From NCBI RefSeq assembly GCF_003060885.1, contig NZ_QAIG01000005.1, positions 559,056 through 606,511 of the forward strand: a stretch of 47,456 nucleotides of DNA, in the 5' to 3' direction. Below, piece by piece: positions 40,185-47,456 of the stretch. The notes below the pieces were generated by a model. The model saw only the letters and a list, made by a program, of their open reading frames with translations. It was not told where the DNA came from and made no database searches. Origin of the DNA: Pseudomonas sp. HMWF032 (GTDB lineage: Bacteria; Pseudomonadota; Gammaproteobacteria; Pseudomonadales; Pseudomonadaceae). A program made the position numbers and the translations under genes. The first letter of the stretch is position 1; the number at the start of each line of letters is the position of its first letter.

Positions 40185-42077
40185 TCAGAGTAAGCCGCTG
40201 GGTACGCTGAGTACGTCCAGATGCAGGCGCGTGCTGTCACTCAGTTCGCCATCCTCACCGCACACCGCCGAGCCTGAACGGCCGCGAGCCTTGACCCGAT
40301 AGAGCATTTCATCTGCCGCCTTGTAAAGCGCGGTAAAGGTGTTCGCGTGTTGCGGGTAGAGTGCCACGCCAATGCTGATGGTCACGGTCAGGCGTTCGGC
40401 GCCGTAGTGCACGGGTTTGGCCAGCTCCGCCAGGAGCCGCTTGGCAATGTCCCGCGCGTGCTCTTCTGCGTCCGCACCGCATACCAGTACGGCAAATTCA
40501 TCGCCCCCCAGGCGTGCCACGGTATCGCCGGCGCGCACGTGCTCGCGCAAGCGCTGGGCAATACTCTGTAGCATCAGGTCGCCGGCATCGTGACCATGTT
40601 TGTCATTGATCGGTTTGAAATGGTCGAGGTCGATCAGGAGGAGGGCAATTGCTTCACTGTGTCGGCGTGCATTGGCCAGCGCAGTTTCACAGCGCTCGAC
40701 CAAGTAGCGGCGGTTCGGCAGATCGGTCAGTGGGTCGTGGAACGCGGCATGCTGCAATTCGCGCTCGCGTTGCCGCAGTCGTTCATTGGTCGCCGCCAAC
40801 TCGGCAGTACGCAGGTTGACCGAGTGCTGCAATTCAGCGGCATTGGCCTGGGCCTGGGCCAGACGTGCCGTTTTTTCGCGGTCGGCCTGGAGCACGGCAT
40901 CGGCTTTTTCCTGCTTGAGAATCTGGATGCGGTAGGCCAGGGCGAAGGAGAACAGGATCGCTTCGGCCGCAACCGCAAGCGGGAACAGGTAAGCGGTTGA
41001 CTCGCCTGGCTGAACCACGCCGGCGGCGCGCAGCACCAGAATCACAAAGCTCAGCAGTACGCTGCCATAGCCCAGCAGGTAGAACAGTGCCGGGGTAAAG
41101 CCCTGTCTCCAACGGATGACGGCACTGAGCAGCAGGGTGGGTACGGTAATAATCGGGATTAGCCCGATCAGCATGCCCGTTTCACTGCGATAACCTGCCA
41201 GATTGACCGCCAGGGCCAGCAGATAGATCGCGATACAGCCGTTGAGGATGGTGTGGGCAATGCGCAGGGTGGTGCGTGTGGACAGCAGCGCCTGGGCAAA
41301 ACGAAGGATGCCGAGGCTGACCAGAATGGGCAAGGTGATGCGATCCAGCCAGGTGGGCACCGGACCATTGGGCCAGAGGTACTGGAAGCCATGGCCGCTC
41401 ATACTGGCGATAAACACCAGCGAAGCGGCCATGGTCAGCACGTACCAGAGGTACGCCGGGTCGCGCAGGGCCAGCAGGATAAACAGGTTGTACAGTAGTA
41501 GGGCGAGGATCACCCCGTAGATCAGGCCGAGTAGCAGGTGCTCGCGCTTGGCCAGCTGTTCGAGGTCATGCAGCTGCCAGACGCGCAGTGGGAAGGAGTT
41601 GCCGGCCGGATCATAAGTGCGCAGGTAAATGGTTTGCGGCTGTTCACTCAGCGGCGGCAGGCTGAATACCGCGCGGCGGTAATCGTGGTCGCGGCCTTCG
41701 GCAAAGCCGGTGCGCTCTCCGGCCTGGCGCAGCTGCCATTGGCCCGCAGCGTTGGGCAGGAAGATCTGCAGGTCGAGCAGGGTGACCGCGCCGACTTCCA
41801 GCCACCACTGTTGGGGTGCGTCACTGGCGCGTTGCAGGCTGAGTTTTATCCACCAGGGATTGCTGCTCTGACCAACGCTGGTACGCCCTGCGGCCGGTTG
41901 AAAACGGCTTTGCACGGCAGGGTCGGCCATGTCGGCAATGCTCAGCTGGCCGCCAACATCTTCCAGCAGTTCGATCCGATCATTGAGCACGCTGCCGCTG
42001 CTGGGGGCGCTCAAGGTGATCGGGGTGGCGTTGAGCGCGCTGCTGAAGAGAAAAAGAAGAAGGAGTAGGCGCTGCAC
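40185..42077 (-). CDS. 7TMR-DISM diguanylate cyclase, downstream copy
   Basis: Makes cyclic di-GMP from GTP. 630 residues from a GTG at 42077 with AGGAAG six bases upstream: signal peptide, a periplasmic 7TMR-DISMED2-type carbohydrate-binding-like domain (about 25-155), seven helices (about 180-385), a coiled coil (about 385-445) and a GGDEF domain. GGDEF (524-528) and the inhibitory RxxD (RAGD, 515-518) are both intact, so an active, feedback-inhibited enzyme is expected. The frame opens 21 codons earlier, but that segment lacks signal-peptide character. It is a close paralogue of the next gene upstream. Its stop meets the alr stop tail to tail. Confidence 0.92.
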   Translation of the reverse strand: MQRLLLLLFLFSSALNATPITLSAPSSGSVLNDRIELLEDVGGQLSIADMADPAVQSRFQPAAGRTSVGQSSNPWWIKLSLQRASDAPQQWWLEVGAVTLLDLQIFLPNAAGQWQLRQAGERTGFAEGRDHDYRRAVFSLPPLSEQPQTIYLRTYDPAGNSFPLRVWQLHDLEQLAKREHLLLGLIYGVILALLLYNLFILLALRDPAYLWYVLTMAASLVFIASMSGHGFQYLWPNGPVPTWLDRITLPILVSLGILRFAQALLSTRTTLRIAHTILNGCIAIYLLALAVNLAGYRSETGMLIGLIPIITVPTLLLSAVIRWRQGFTPALFYLLGYGSVLLSFVILVLRAAGVVQPGESTAYLFPLAVAAEAILFSFALAYRIQILKQEKADAVLQADREKTARLAQAQANAAELQHSVNLRTAELAATNERLRQRERELQHAAFHDPLTDLPNRRYLVERCETALANARRHSEAIALLLIDLDHFKPINDKHGHDAGDLMLQSIAQRLREHVRAGDTVARLGGDEFAVLVCGADAEEHARDIAKRLLAELAKPVHYGAERLTVTISIGVALYPQHANTFTALYKAADEMLYRVKARGRSGSAVCGEDGELSDSTRLHLDVLSVPSGLL

Positions 42078-42111
42078 GGCGAACTTCCTGTGTCGGGTGA
42101 CGTTTGCCGCG

Positions 42112-42140
42112 AGTATAGGCGCTCGTGCACGGACGGTCAC
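42112..42140 (-). promoter_or_regulatory. Candidate promoter for the downstream cyclase gene
   Basis: On the minus strand GTGACC (42140-42135) and TATACT (42117-42112) are 17 bases apart, about 35 bases before the GTG start. It suggests the second copy is expressed on its own as well as by readthrough. Confidence 0.55.
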
Positions 42141-42187
42141 AGAAGATGGCGACTAGTCGTTGGTTGGGTGATGGCTGACGACCTGTT

Positions 42188-44098
42188 TCAGATCAGGCCG
42201 CTGGGAACATTCAGCACATCCAGTTGCAGGCGCGTTTCGCTGCTCAGTTCGCCACCTTCGCCACAGACCGCCCAGCCAGAGCGGCCGCGGCTCTTGACCT
42301 TGTAGAGCATCTCGTCGGCGGCTTTGTACAGGGTGGTGAAATTGCTGGCATGTCGGGGGTACAGCGCCACGCCAATGCTGATGGTGACAGTCAGGCGTTC
42401 GGCTCCGTAGATCACTGGTTTAGCCAGTTCGGCAAGCAGGCGGCGGGCAATTTCGCGGGCATGCTGTTCGGCATCGTCTCCGCCGATCAGTACCGCAAAC
42501 TCATCGCCCCCCAGGCGCGCCACCGCGTCACCGGCGCGCACATGTTCGCGCAGGCGCTGAGCGATGCTTTGCAGCATCAGGTCGCCGGCGTCGTGGCCAT
42601 ATCTGTCGTTGATCGGTTTGAAGTGGTCGAGGTCGATCAGCAGTAAGGCGGTGGCTTCGCTATGCCGGCGGGCTTTGGCCAGTGCGGTCTCGCAGCGCTC
42701 GACCAGAAACCGGCGATTTGGCAATTCGGTCAGCGGGTCATGGAAGGCCGCATGTTGCAGTTCGCGTTCGCGCTGCAGCAAGCGCTCATTGGTGGCCGCG
42801 AGTTCAGCTGTGCGCTGCTCTACCGAGTGCTTCAGTTCGGCAGCGTTGGCTTGCGCCTGAGCCAGGCGCGCGGTTTTTTCGCGGTCGGCCTGTTGCAAGG
42901 CTTCGGCTTTTTCCTGTTTGAGCGTCTGAATGCGGTAAGCCAGCGCAAACGAAAACAGGATGGACTCGGCGGCCACCGACAGCGGGAATACGTAAGCATT
43001 CCAGGCGGCCGGTTGTACCAGCCCGGTGGCGCGCATCAGCGCCAGGCTGATGCTGCCCAGAATCAGGCCGTAGCCGCACAGGTAAAGAAAGGCCGGGAAA
43101 TAACCCTGGCGCCAGCGGATCAACGCCGAACCGAGGGCTGCCGGAATGCTGGTAAGTGACAGCAGGGCAATGATCCAGGCCGCTGTGTGACGCTGGCCAA
43201 GGCCTTCGAGCAGCACGGCGATGACATAGCAGACACAGGCGAAGCTCAGCAGGTGATGGGCCCAGCGCACGTGAAGGCGGGTTTGCATCAGGCATTGGGT
43301 AAAGCGACACGCGCACAGCCCCCACAGCGAGGGCAGCGTCACGCGATCCAGCCAGAACGGCACCGGATGATTCGGCCATAGGTACTGGAAGCCATGACCG
43401 CTCATGCTGAGGATCATCACCAACGCCGCCGCCGTGGTCAGTACGTACCAGAAATAGGCCGAGTCGCGCAGGCTCAGGAAGATGAACAGGTTGTACAACA
43501 GCAGCGCGGTGATGATGCCGTAGACCACGCCGAGGGCGAGGTTCTCTTCGCTGGCTTGCTGGATCATGTCGTCCAGTTGCCAGACTTTCATGGGGAAGGA
43601 GTTGCCGGCCGGGTCGTAGGTGCGTAGATAAAAGGTCAGTGGCTGCGGCTCCAGTGGCGGCAGTTTAAAGACCATGTAGCGCGAGGGGCGGTCGCGACCT
43701 TCGCGGTGGCTGACCTGTTCGCCCGACTGGCGTGCGTGCCAACCACCGTTTTCATCCGGCAGGTACACACGCAGGTCCAGTTGGGTGACAGAGCTGACCT
43801 CCAGCCACCAGTCGCGCGGGGCATCGGCCGTGCGTTGCAGGGTGACTTTAATCCACCAGGGATTTTTACTCTGGCCGACACTGGCCCGGCCGTTGCCGGG
43901 CTGAAAGCGGCTCTGCACCGCGGGGTCGGCCATGTCGGCAATGGTCAATTGCGCGCTGCTGTCTTCGAGTAATTCGATCGCCGGATTCAGCGCCAGACCG
44001 CTGCTGTCGGCGGTCAATTGCACGGCAGACAGCGCCAGACTGCTGGTCAGCAGCAGGCTCAGCAGCAACAGCAATGAGAGGGCTAAGCGCGGAACCAC
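42188..44098 (-). CDS. 7TMR-DISM diguanylate cyclase, upstream copy
   Basis: 636 residues from a GTG at 44098 with GGGAG five bases upstream. Architecture as in the downstream copy: signal peptide (about 1-25), 7TMR-DISMED2-type periplasmic domain, seven helices (about 185-395), a coiled coil and a GGDEF domain with intact GGDEF (530-534) and RAGD inhibitory site (521-524). The two copies align end to end without net gaps after the signal peptide. The sensor and helix regions differ more than the cyclase domains, so ligand preference may have diverged. PAO1 has, from memory, a single homologue (PA4929) here. Confidence 0.93.
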   Translation of the reverse strand: MVPRLALSLLLLLSLLLTSSLALSAVQLTADSSGLALNPAIELLEDSSAQLTIADMADPAVQSRFQPGNGRASVGQSKNPWWIKVTLQRTADAPRDWWLEVSSVTQLDLRVYLPDENGGWHARQSGEQVSHREGRDRPSRYMVFKLPPLEPQPLTFYLRTYDPAGNSFPMKVWQLDDMIQQASEENLALGVVYGIITALLLYNLFIFLSLRDSAYFWYVLTTAAALVMILSMSGHGFQYLWPNHPVPFWLDRVTLPSLWGLCACRFTQCLMQTRLHVRWAHHLLSFACVCYVIAVLLEGLGQRHTAAWIIALLSLTSIPAALGSALIRWRQGYFPAFLYLCGYGLILGSISLALMRATGLVQPAAWNAYVFPLSVAAESILFSFALAYRIQTLKQEKAEALQQADREKTARLAQAQANAAELKHSVEQRTAELAATNERLLQRERELQHAAFHDPLTELPNRRFLVERCETALAKARRHSEATALLLIDLDHFKPINDRYGHDAGDLMLQSIAQRLREHVRAGDAVARLGGDEFAVLIGGDDAEQHAREIARRLLAELAKPVIYGAERLTVTISIGVALYPRHASNFTTLYKAADEMLYKVKSRGRSGWAVCGEGGELSSETRLQLDVLNVPSGLI

Positions 44099-44226
44099 AG
44101 GAACTCCCTTTCTCGGCTCTTGGGTGCCGATGTTGTGTCCCGAGTATAGCCGTAAGCCACTACTGTATTGCTAGCGCTGGATGTGCAATTTATCCGACTG
44201 TTGAAGTCGGGTTTGGTTAAATTTTG

Positions 44227-44235
44227 TGCTATATT
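44227..44235 (+). promoter_or_regulatory. Candidate extended -10 element for ygiQ
   Basis: TGCTATATT forms an extended -10 (TG at 44227-44228, TATATT at 44230-44235) about 48 bases before the ygiQ start. There is no clear -35. Confidence 0.4.
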
Positions 44236-44282
44236 CCGCGCCCGCGATTTTCCATCCCTGTTCGCCAACGCCGGTCACTTCC

Positions 44283-46601
44283 ATGTCCATGCAAACCGCC
44301 AAGCCGTTATTCGATTATCCAAAGTACTGGGCCGAGTGTTTCGGGCCTGCGCCCTTCCTGCCGATGAGCCGGGAAGAGATGGATCAGCTTGGCTGGGACA
44401 GCTGCGACATCATCATTGTGACCGGTGATGCCTACGTGGATCACCCTTCGTTCGGCATGGCGATCATCGGCCGTCTGCTTGAAGCGCAAGGGTTCCGGGT
44501 GGGCATCATTGCCCAGCCCAACTGGCAGTCGAAAGACGACTTCATGAAACTCGGCGAGCCGAACCTGTTCTTTGGCGTCGCGGCCGGCAACATGGACTCG
44601 ATGATCAACCGCTACACCGCCGACAAGAAAATCCGCTCCGACGACGCCTACACACCCGGTGGCCTGGCCGGTAAGCGCCCGGATCGCGCCAGTCTGGTGT
44701 ACAGCCAGCGCTGCAAGGAAGCCTACAAGCATGTGCCGATCGTGCTCGGCGGCATCGAAGCCTCGCTGCGCCGTATCGCCCATTACGATTATTGGCAAGA
44801 CAAAGTACGTAACTCGATCCTGATCGACGCCAGCGCCGATATCCTGCTGTACGGCAACGCCGAACGCGCCATCGTTGAGGTGGCGCAGCGCCTGTCCTAC
44901 GGGCAGAAGATCGAAGACATCACCGACGTGCGCGGCACCGCCTTTATTCGCCGTGACACGCCGCAGGGGTGGTACGAAGTGGATTCCACGCGTATCGACC
45001 GGCCGGGCAAGATCGACAAGATCATCAACCCGTACGTGAACACCCAGGACACCGAAGCCTGCGCCATTGAGCAGAGCAAAGCGCCGCTGGAAGACCCGAA
45101 CGAGCCGAAGGTCGTGCAGATTCTCGCCAGCCCGCGCATGACCCGCGACAAGACGGTGATCCGCCTGCCGTCGATGGAGAAAGTACGTAACGACCCGGTG
45201 CTGTACGCCCACGCCAACCGCGTGCTGCACCTGGAAACCAACCCGGGTAACGCCCGCGCGCTGGTGCAGAAGCACGGCGAGGTGGACGTATGGTTCAACC
45301 CGCCACCCATCCCGATGACCACCGAAGAAATGGACTATGTGTTCGGCATGCCCTATGCGCGCGTGCCGCATCCGGCCTATGGCAAGGAGAAGATCCCGGC
45401 CTACGACATGATCCGTTTCTCGGTGAACATCATGCGCGGCTGCTTTGGCGGCTGTACCTTCTGCTCGATCACCGAGCACGAAGGGCGGATCATCCAGAAC
45501 CGTTCGGAAGAGTCGATCATCCGCGAGATCGAAGAGATCCGCGACAAGGTGCCGGGCTTCACCGGAGTGATCTCCGACCTCGGCGGGCCGACTGCGAACA
45601 TGTACCGCATTGCCTGCAAAAGCCCGGAAATCGAGTCCGCGTGCCGCAAGCCGTCGTGCGTGTTCCCAGGTATCTGCCCGAACCTGAACACCGACCATTC
45701 GGCCCTGATTCAGCTCTATCGCAGCGCCCGCGCGCTACCGGGGGTGAAGAAGATTCTGATCGCCTCGGGCCTGCGCTACGACCTCGCCGTCGAGTCACCG
45801 GAGTATGTGAAGGAACTGGTCACCCACCACGTCGGTGGCTACCTGAAAATCGCCCCGGAGCACACCGAGGAAGGCCCGCTGAATCAGATGATGAAGCCGG
45901 GCATTGGCAGCTACGACAAGTTCAAGCGTATGTTCGAGAAGTACTCGAAAGAGGCCGGTAAAGAGCAGTACCTGATCCCGTACTTTATCGCCGCGCACCC
46001 CGGCACCACCGACGAGGATATGATGAACCTCGCGCTGTGGCTCAAGGGCAACGGCTTCCGTGCCGACCAGGTGCAGGCTTTCTATCCGTCGCCGATGGCC
46101 ACCGCCACAGCCATGTACCACTCGGGCAAGAACCCGCTGCGCAAGGTCAGTTACAAAAGTGACGGCGTGACCATCGTCAAGAGCGAGGCTCAGCGCCGTC
46201 TGCACAAGGCGTTCCTGCGTTACCACGACCCGAAAGGCTGGCCGATGCTGCGCGAAGCGCTGCTGCGCATGGGCCGTGGCGACCTGATCGGCAATGGCAA
46301 GCATCAGCTGATTCCGGCCGTGCAGCCCAAGGTTGATGAGTACCACAGCGCACGCCGGAAGAACTCCACGCCCGCTGGCAGCAAGAAAGTCGCCGGGGCG
46401 AGCAAGGCCAAACCGATGTTGACCCAGCACACCGGTTTGCCACCGCGTGATACCGGCGCAGCGGGTGGCAACCCGTGGGACAAGCGTGAACAGGCCAAGG
46501 CGGCGGCGCAGGCGCGTAACCAGCAGGTGGCCAAAGAGCGTGCTGACGCAGCCAAAGGCAAAGGTAAAAAGCCGGTGAAGAAACCGCCTGTACCGCGCTG
46601 A
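44283..46601 (+). CDS. ygiQ: YgiQ family radical SAM protein
   Basis: 772 residues from the ATG at 44283 (a second in-frame ATG lies two codons on; no clear ribosome site for either). An N-terminal domain (about 20-345) opens with [18 protein letters not shown] and resembles the radical-SAM-associated N-domain. The radical SAM core has the cluster motif C387-x3-C391-x2-C394. A C-terminal DUF3362-type region and a Lys/Ala-rich basic tail (about 690-772) follow. The reaction is unknown across the family. Single gene ended by a strong terminator. Confidence 0.93.
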   Translation: MSMQTAKPLFDYPKYWAECFGPAPFLPMSREEMDQLGWDSCDIIIVTGDAYVDHPSFGMAIIGRLLEAQGFRVGIIAQPNWQSKDDFMKLGEPNLFFGVAAGNMDSMINRYTADKKIRSDDAYTPGGLAGKRPDRASLVYSQRCKEAYKHVPIVLGGIEASLRRIAHYDYWQDKVRNSILIDASADILLYGNAERAIVEVAQRLSYGQKIEDITDVRGTAFIRRDTPQGWYEVDSTRIDRPGKIDKIINPYVNTQDTEACAIEQSKAPLEDPNEPKVVQILASPRMTRDKTVIRLPSMEKVRNDPVLYAHANRVLHLETNPGNARALVQKHGEVDVWFNPPPIPMTTEEMDYVFGMPYARVPHPAYGKEKIPAYDMIRFSVNIMRGCFGGCTFCSITEHEGRIIQNRSEESIIREIEEIRDKVPGFTGVISDLGGPTANMYRIACKSPEIESACRKPSCVFPGICPNLNTDHSALIQLYRSARALPGVKKILIASGLRYDLAVESPEYVKELVTHHVGGYLKIAPEHTEEGPLNQMMKPGIGSYDKFKRMFEKYSKEAGKEQYLIPYFIAAHPGTTDEDMMNLALWLKGNGFRADQVQAFYPSPMATATAMYHSGKNPLRKVSYKSDGVTIVKSEAQRRLHKAFLRYHDPKGWPMLREALLRMGRGDLIGNGKHQLIPAVQPKVDEYHSARRKNSTPAGSKKVAGASKAKPMLTQHTGLPPRDTGAAGGNPWDKREQAKAAAQARNQQVAKERADAAKGKGKKPVKKPPVPR

Positions 46602-46614
46602 TTCTCCAGGCCAC

Positions 46615-46645
46615 AAAAAACGCCAGCTTCGTGCTGGCGTTTTTT
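46615..46645. terminator. Terminator after ygiQ
   Basis: Stem CGCCAGC/GCTGGCG (46621-46627 with 46633-46639), loop TTCGT, flanked by A6 and T6 runs. Confidence 0.93.
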
Positions 46646-46666
46646 ATTCTGGCGTTTGCGGGTTTG

Positions 46667-46742
46667 TCGCGGCTAACGCGGAACGCCGCCCGGCCCCTTC
46701 CACAATCACGGCAAACCAGGTGGGAGGGGGCTTTAGCCGCGA
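46667..46742. repeat. REP-type inverted pair (REPIN-like)
   Basis: The right unit (46720-46742) reads GTGGGAGGGGGCTTTAGCCG followed by CGA, a typical Pseudomonas REP sequence. The left unit (46667-46703) begins TCGCGGCTAA and ends CCCCTTCCAC, an inverted but diverged copy with extra bases in the middle. The pair fills the gap between ygiQ and the Hsp70-like gene, both of which end here. Confidence 0.75.
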
Positions 46743-46755
46743 GCTGTTGCAGTGT

Positions 46756-47456
46756 TTAGCCGTAGCGCTTGTATGCCTCGATGGCCAAGCCGCTGCCGAT
46801 GCTGCCGAAGGTGTTGCCTTCTACATGCTGGGCGTTGGGCAACATGGCCGCCACGCTCTGGCGCAGCGCCGGGATGCCGCTGGAACCGCCGGTAAAGAAC
46901 ACCGTATCGACCTGATCAACACGGACGCCGGCATCGCTCAGCAGCTGGGTGACGCTGGCGCGTACGCGCTCCAGCAGCGGCTCGATGGCCCCTTCAAACA
47001 GCGCGCGGGTCAGCTCGGCGACCAGACCGTTTTCCAGGCGGCTGAGGTCGATGGGCCGGGCATCCTGTTCGGTGAGGGCGATTTTGCTGTCTTCCACTTG
47101 CATGGCCAGCCAGTGGCCGTCACGCCGTTCGATCAGTTTGAACAGGCGATCAATGCCGGTCGGGTCGACGATGTCGTAGCGCATGCTCTGCAGCTGGCGC
47201 TGCGACTGTGCCGAGTACACCGCGTTGATGGTGTGCCAGGTGGCTAGGTTGAGGTGGGTGCTGGTCGGCATCGGTGCGTCACTCTTCATCCGGCTGCCAT
47301 AGCCGAATAGCGGCATGACGCCGGCCAGCGAGAGCTGCTTGTCGAAGTCGGTGCCCCCGATGTGCACGCCGCCGGTGGCAAGAATGTCGCTGTGGCGGTC
47401 GGCGATCTGGCGTCGTTCGGGGGCCAGGCGCACCAGCGAGAAGTCTGAGGTACCAC
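46756..47456 (-). CDS. Hsp70-family (YegD-like) ATPase, 5' end beyond the right edge
   Basis: 233 codons in the window, open at the right edge and reading GTSDFSLVRLAPERR, the phosphate-2 region of an actin/Hsp70 ATPase fold. Further motifs are ATGGVHIGGTDFD, the adenosine loop VFFTGGSSGIPALRQSV, and a C-terminal GSIGSGLAIEAYKRYG. The protein stops directly after the ATPase domain, so it has no substrate-binding domain, as in the YegD-type Hsp70-like family. Partner and role are unknown. The gene ends just beyond the REP pair. Confidence 0.85.
   Translation of the reverse strand, partial: GTSDFSLVRLAPERRQIADRHSDILATGGVHIGGTDFDKQLSLAGVMPLFGYGSRMKSDAPMPTSTHLNLATWHTINAVYSAQSQRQLQSMRYDIVDPTGIDRLFKLIERRDGHWLAMQVEDSKIALTEQDARPIDLSRLENGLVAELTRALFEGAIEPLLERVRASVTQLLSDAGVRVDQVDTVFFTGGSSGIPALRQSVAAMLPNAQHVEGNTFGSIGSGLAIEAYKRYG

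Noticed and set aside
44194..44210. Small hairpin CCGACT/AGTCGG between the cyclase and ygiQ genes
   Set aside because: Only six base pairs, no T run and no clear relation to either start.

Overview
The window is a chromosomal stretch of a Pseudomonas species. The protein families, the GC-rich sequence and the gene order all point there. From memory, the order runs closely parallel to the P. aeruginosa PAO1 block from about PA4961 down to PA4928: ahpA-like, serB, fimX, psd, rhdA, motAB, rsgA, orn, queG, nnr, tsaE, amiB, mutL, miaA, hfq, hflXKC, hisZ, purA, tRNA-Leu, rnr, rlmB, rpsF, rpsR, rplI, dnaB, alr, ygiQ. No plasmid, prophage, insertion sequence, CRISPR array or recognisable defence system is visible. 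The species is not determined.

Layout. 1-2895: a divergent pair, an AhpA/YtjB-like membrane protein (cut by the left edge) and serB. 2902-10325 (minus strand): fimX with a PilZ-like partner gene, then an HDOD protein, rhodanese rhdA and phosphatidylserine decarboxylase psd. 10361-12379: motAB behind a good sigma-28 promoter match. 12437-16091: rsgA, a membrane-anchored methyltransferase, orn and queG. 16152-26372: a long co-directional cluster nnr-tsaE-amiB-mutL-miaA-hfq-hflX-hflK-hflC with overlapping or tightly spaced genes. 26473-29243: a DUF2065 gene, hisZ and purA. 29380-31314: a chemoreceptor. 31403-31660: two tandem tRNA-Leu(CAG) genes on the minus strand. 31863-35161: rnr and rlmB. 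35410-37489: rpsF, rpsR, a DUF2232 membrane protein and rplI. 37609-40183: dnaB and alr. 40185-44098 (minus strand): two tandem paralogous 7TMR-DISM diguanylate cyclases. 44283-46601: ygiQ. 46667-46742: a REP-type inverted pair. 46756-47456: the 3' part of an Hsp70-like gene.

How the genes relate. Most are housekeeping: serine synthesis, membrane lipid, ribosome assembly, tRNA modification, mismatch repair, RNA turnover, replication and cell wall. A second theme is surface behaviour and cyclic di-GMP: FimX (degenerate GGDEF-EAL), its PilZ-like neighbour, MotAB, a chemoreceptor, and two cyclases with intact GGDEF and inhibitory-site motifs. No wholly new multi-gene system is evident. The most interesting leads are structured or AT-rich leaders upstream of rnr, hfq, miaA and rpsF, the poorly understood PilZ-like and AhpA-like proteins, and the recently duplicated cyclase and tRNA pairs. 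No gap between genes exceeds about 300 bases.
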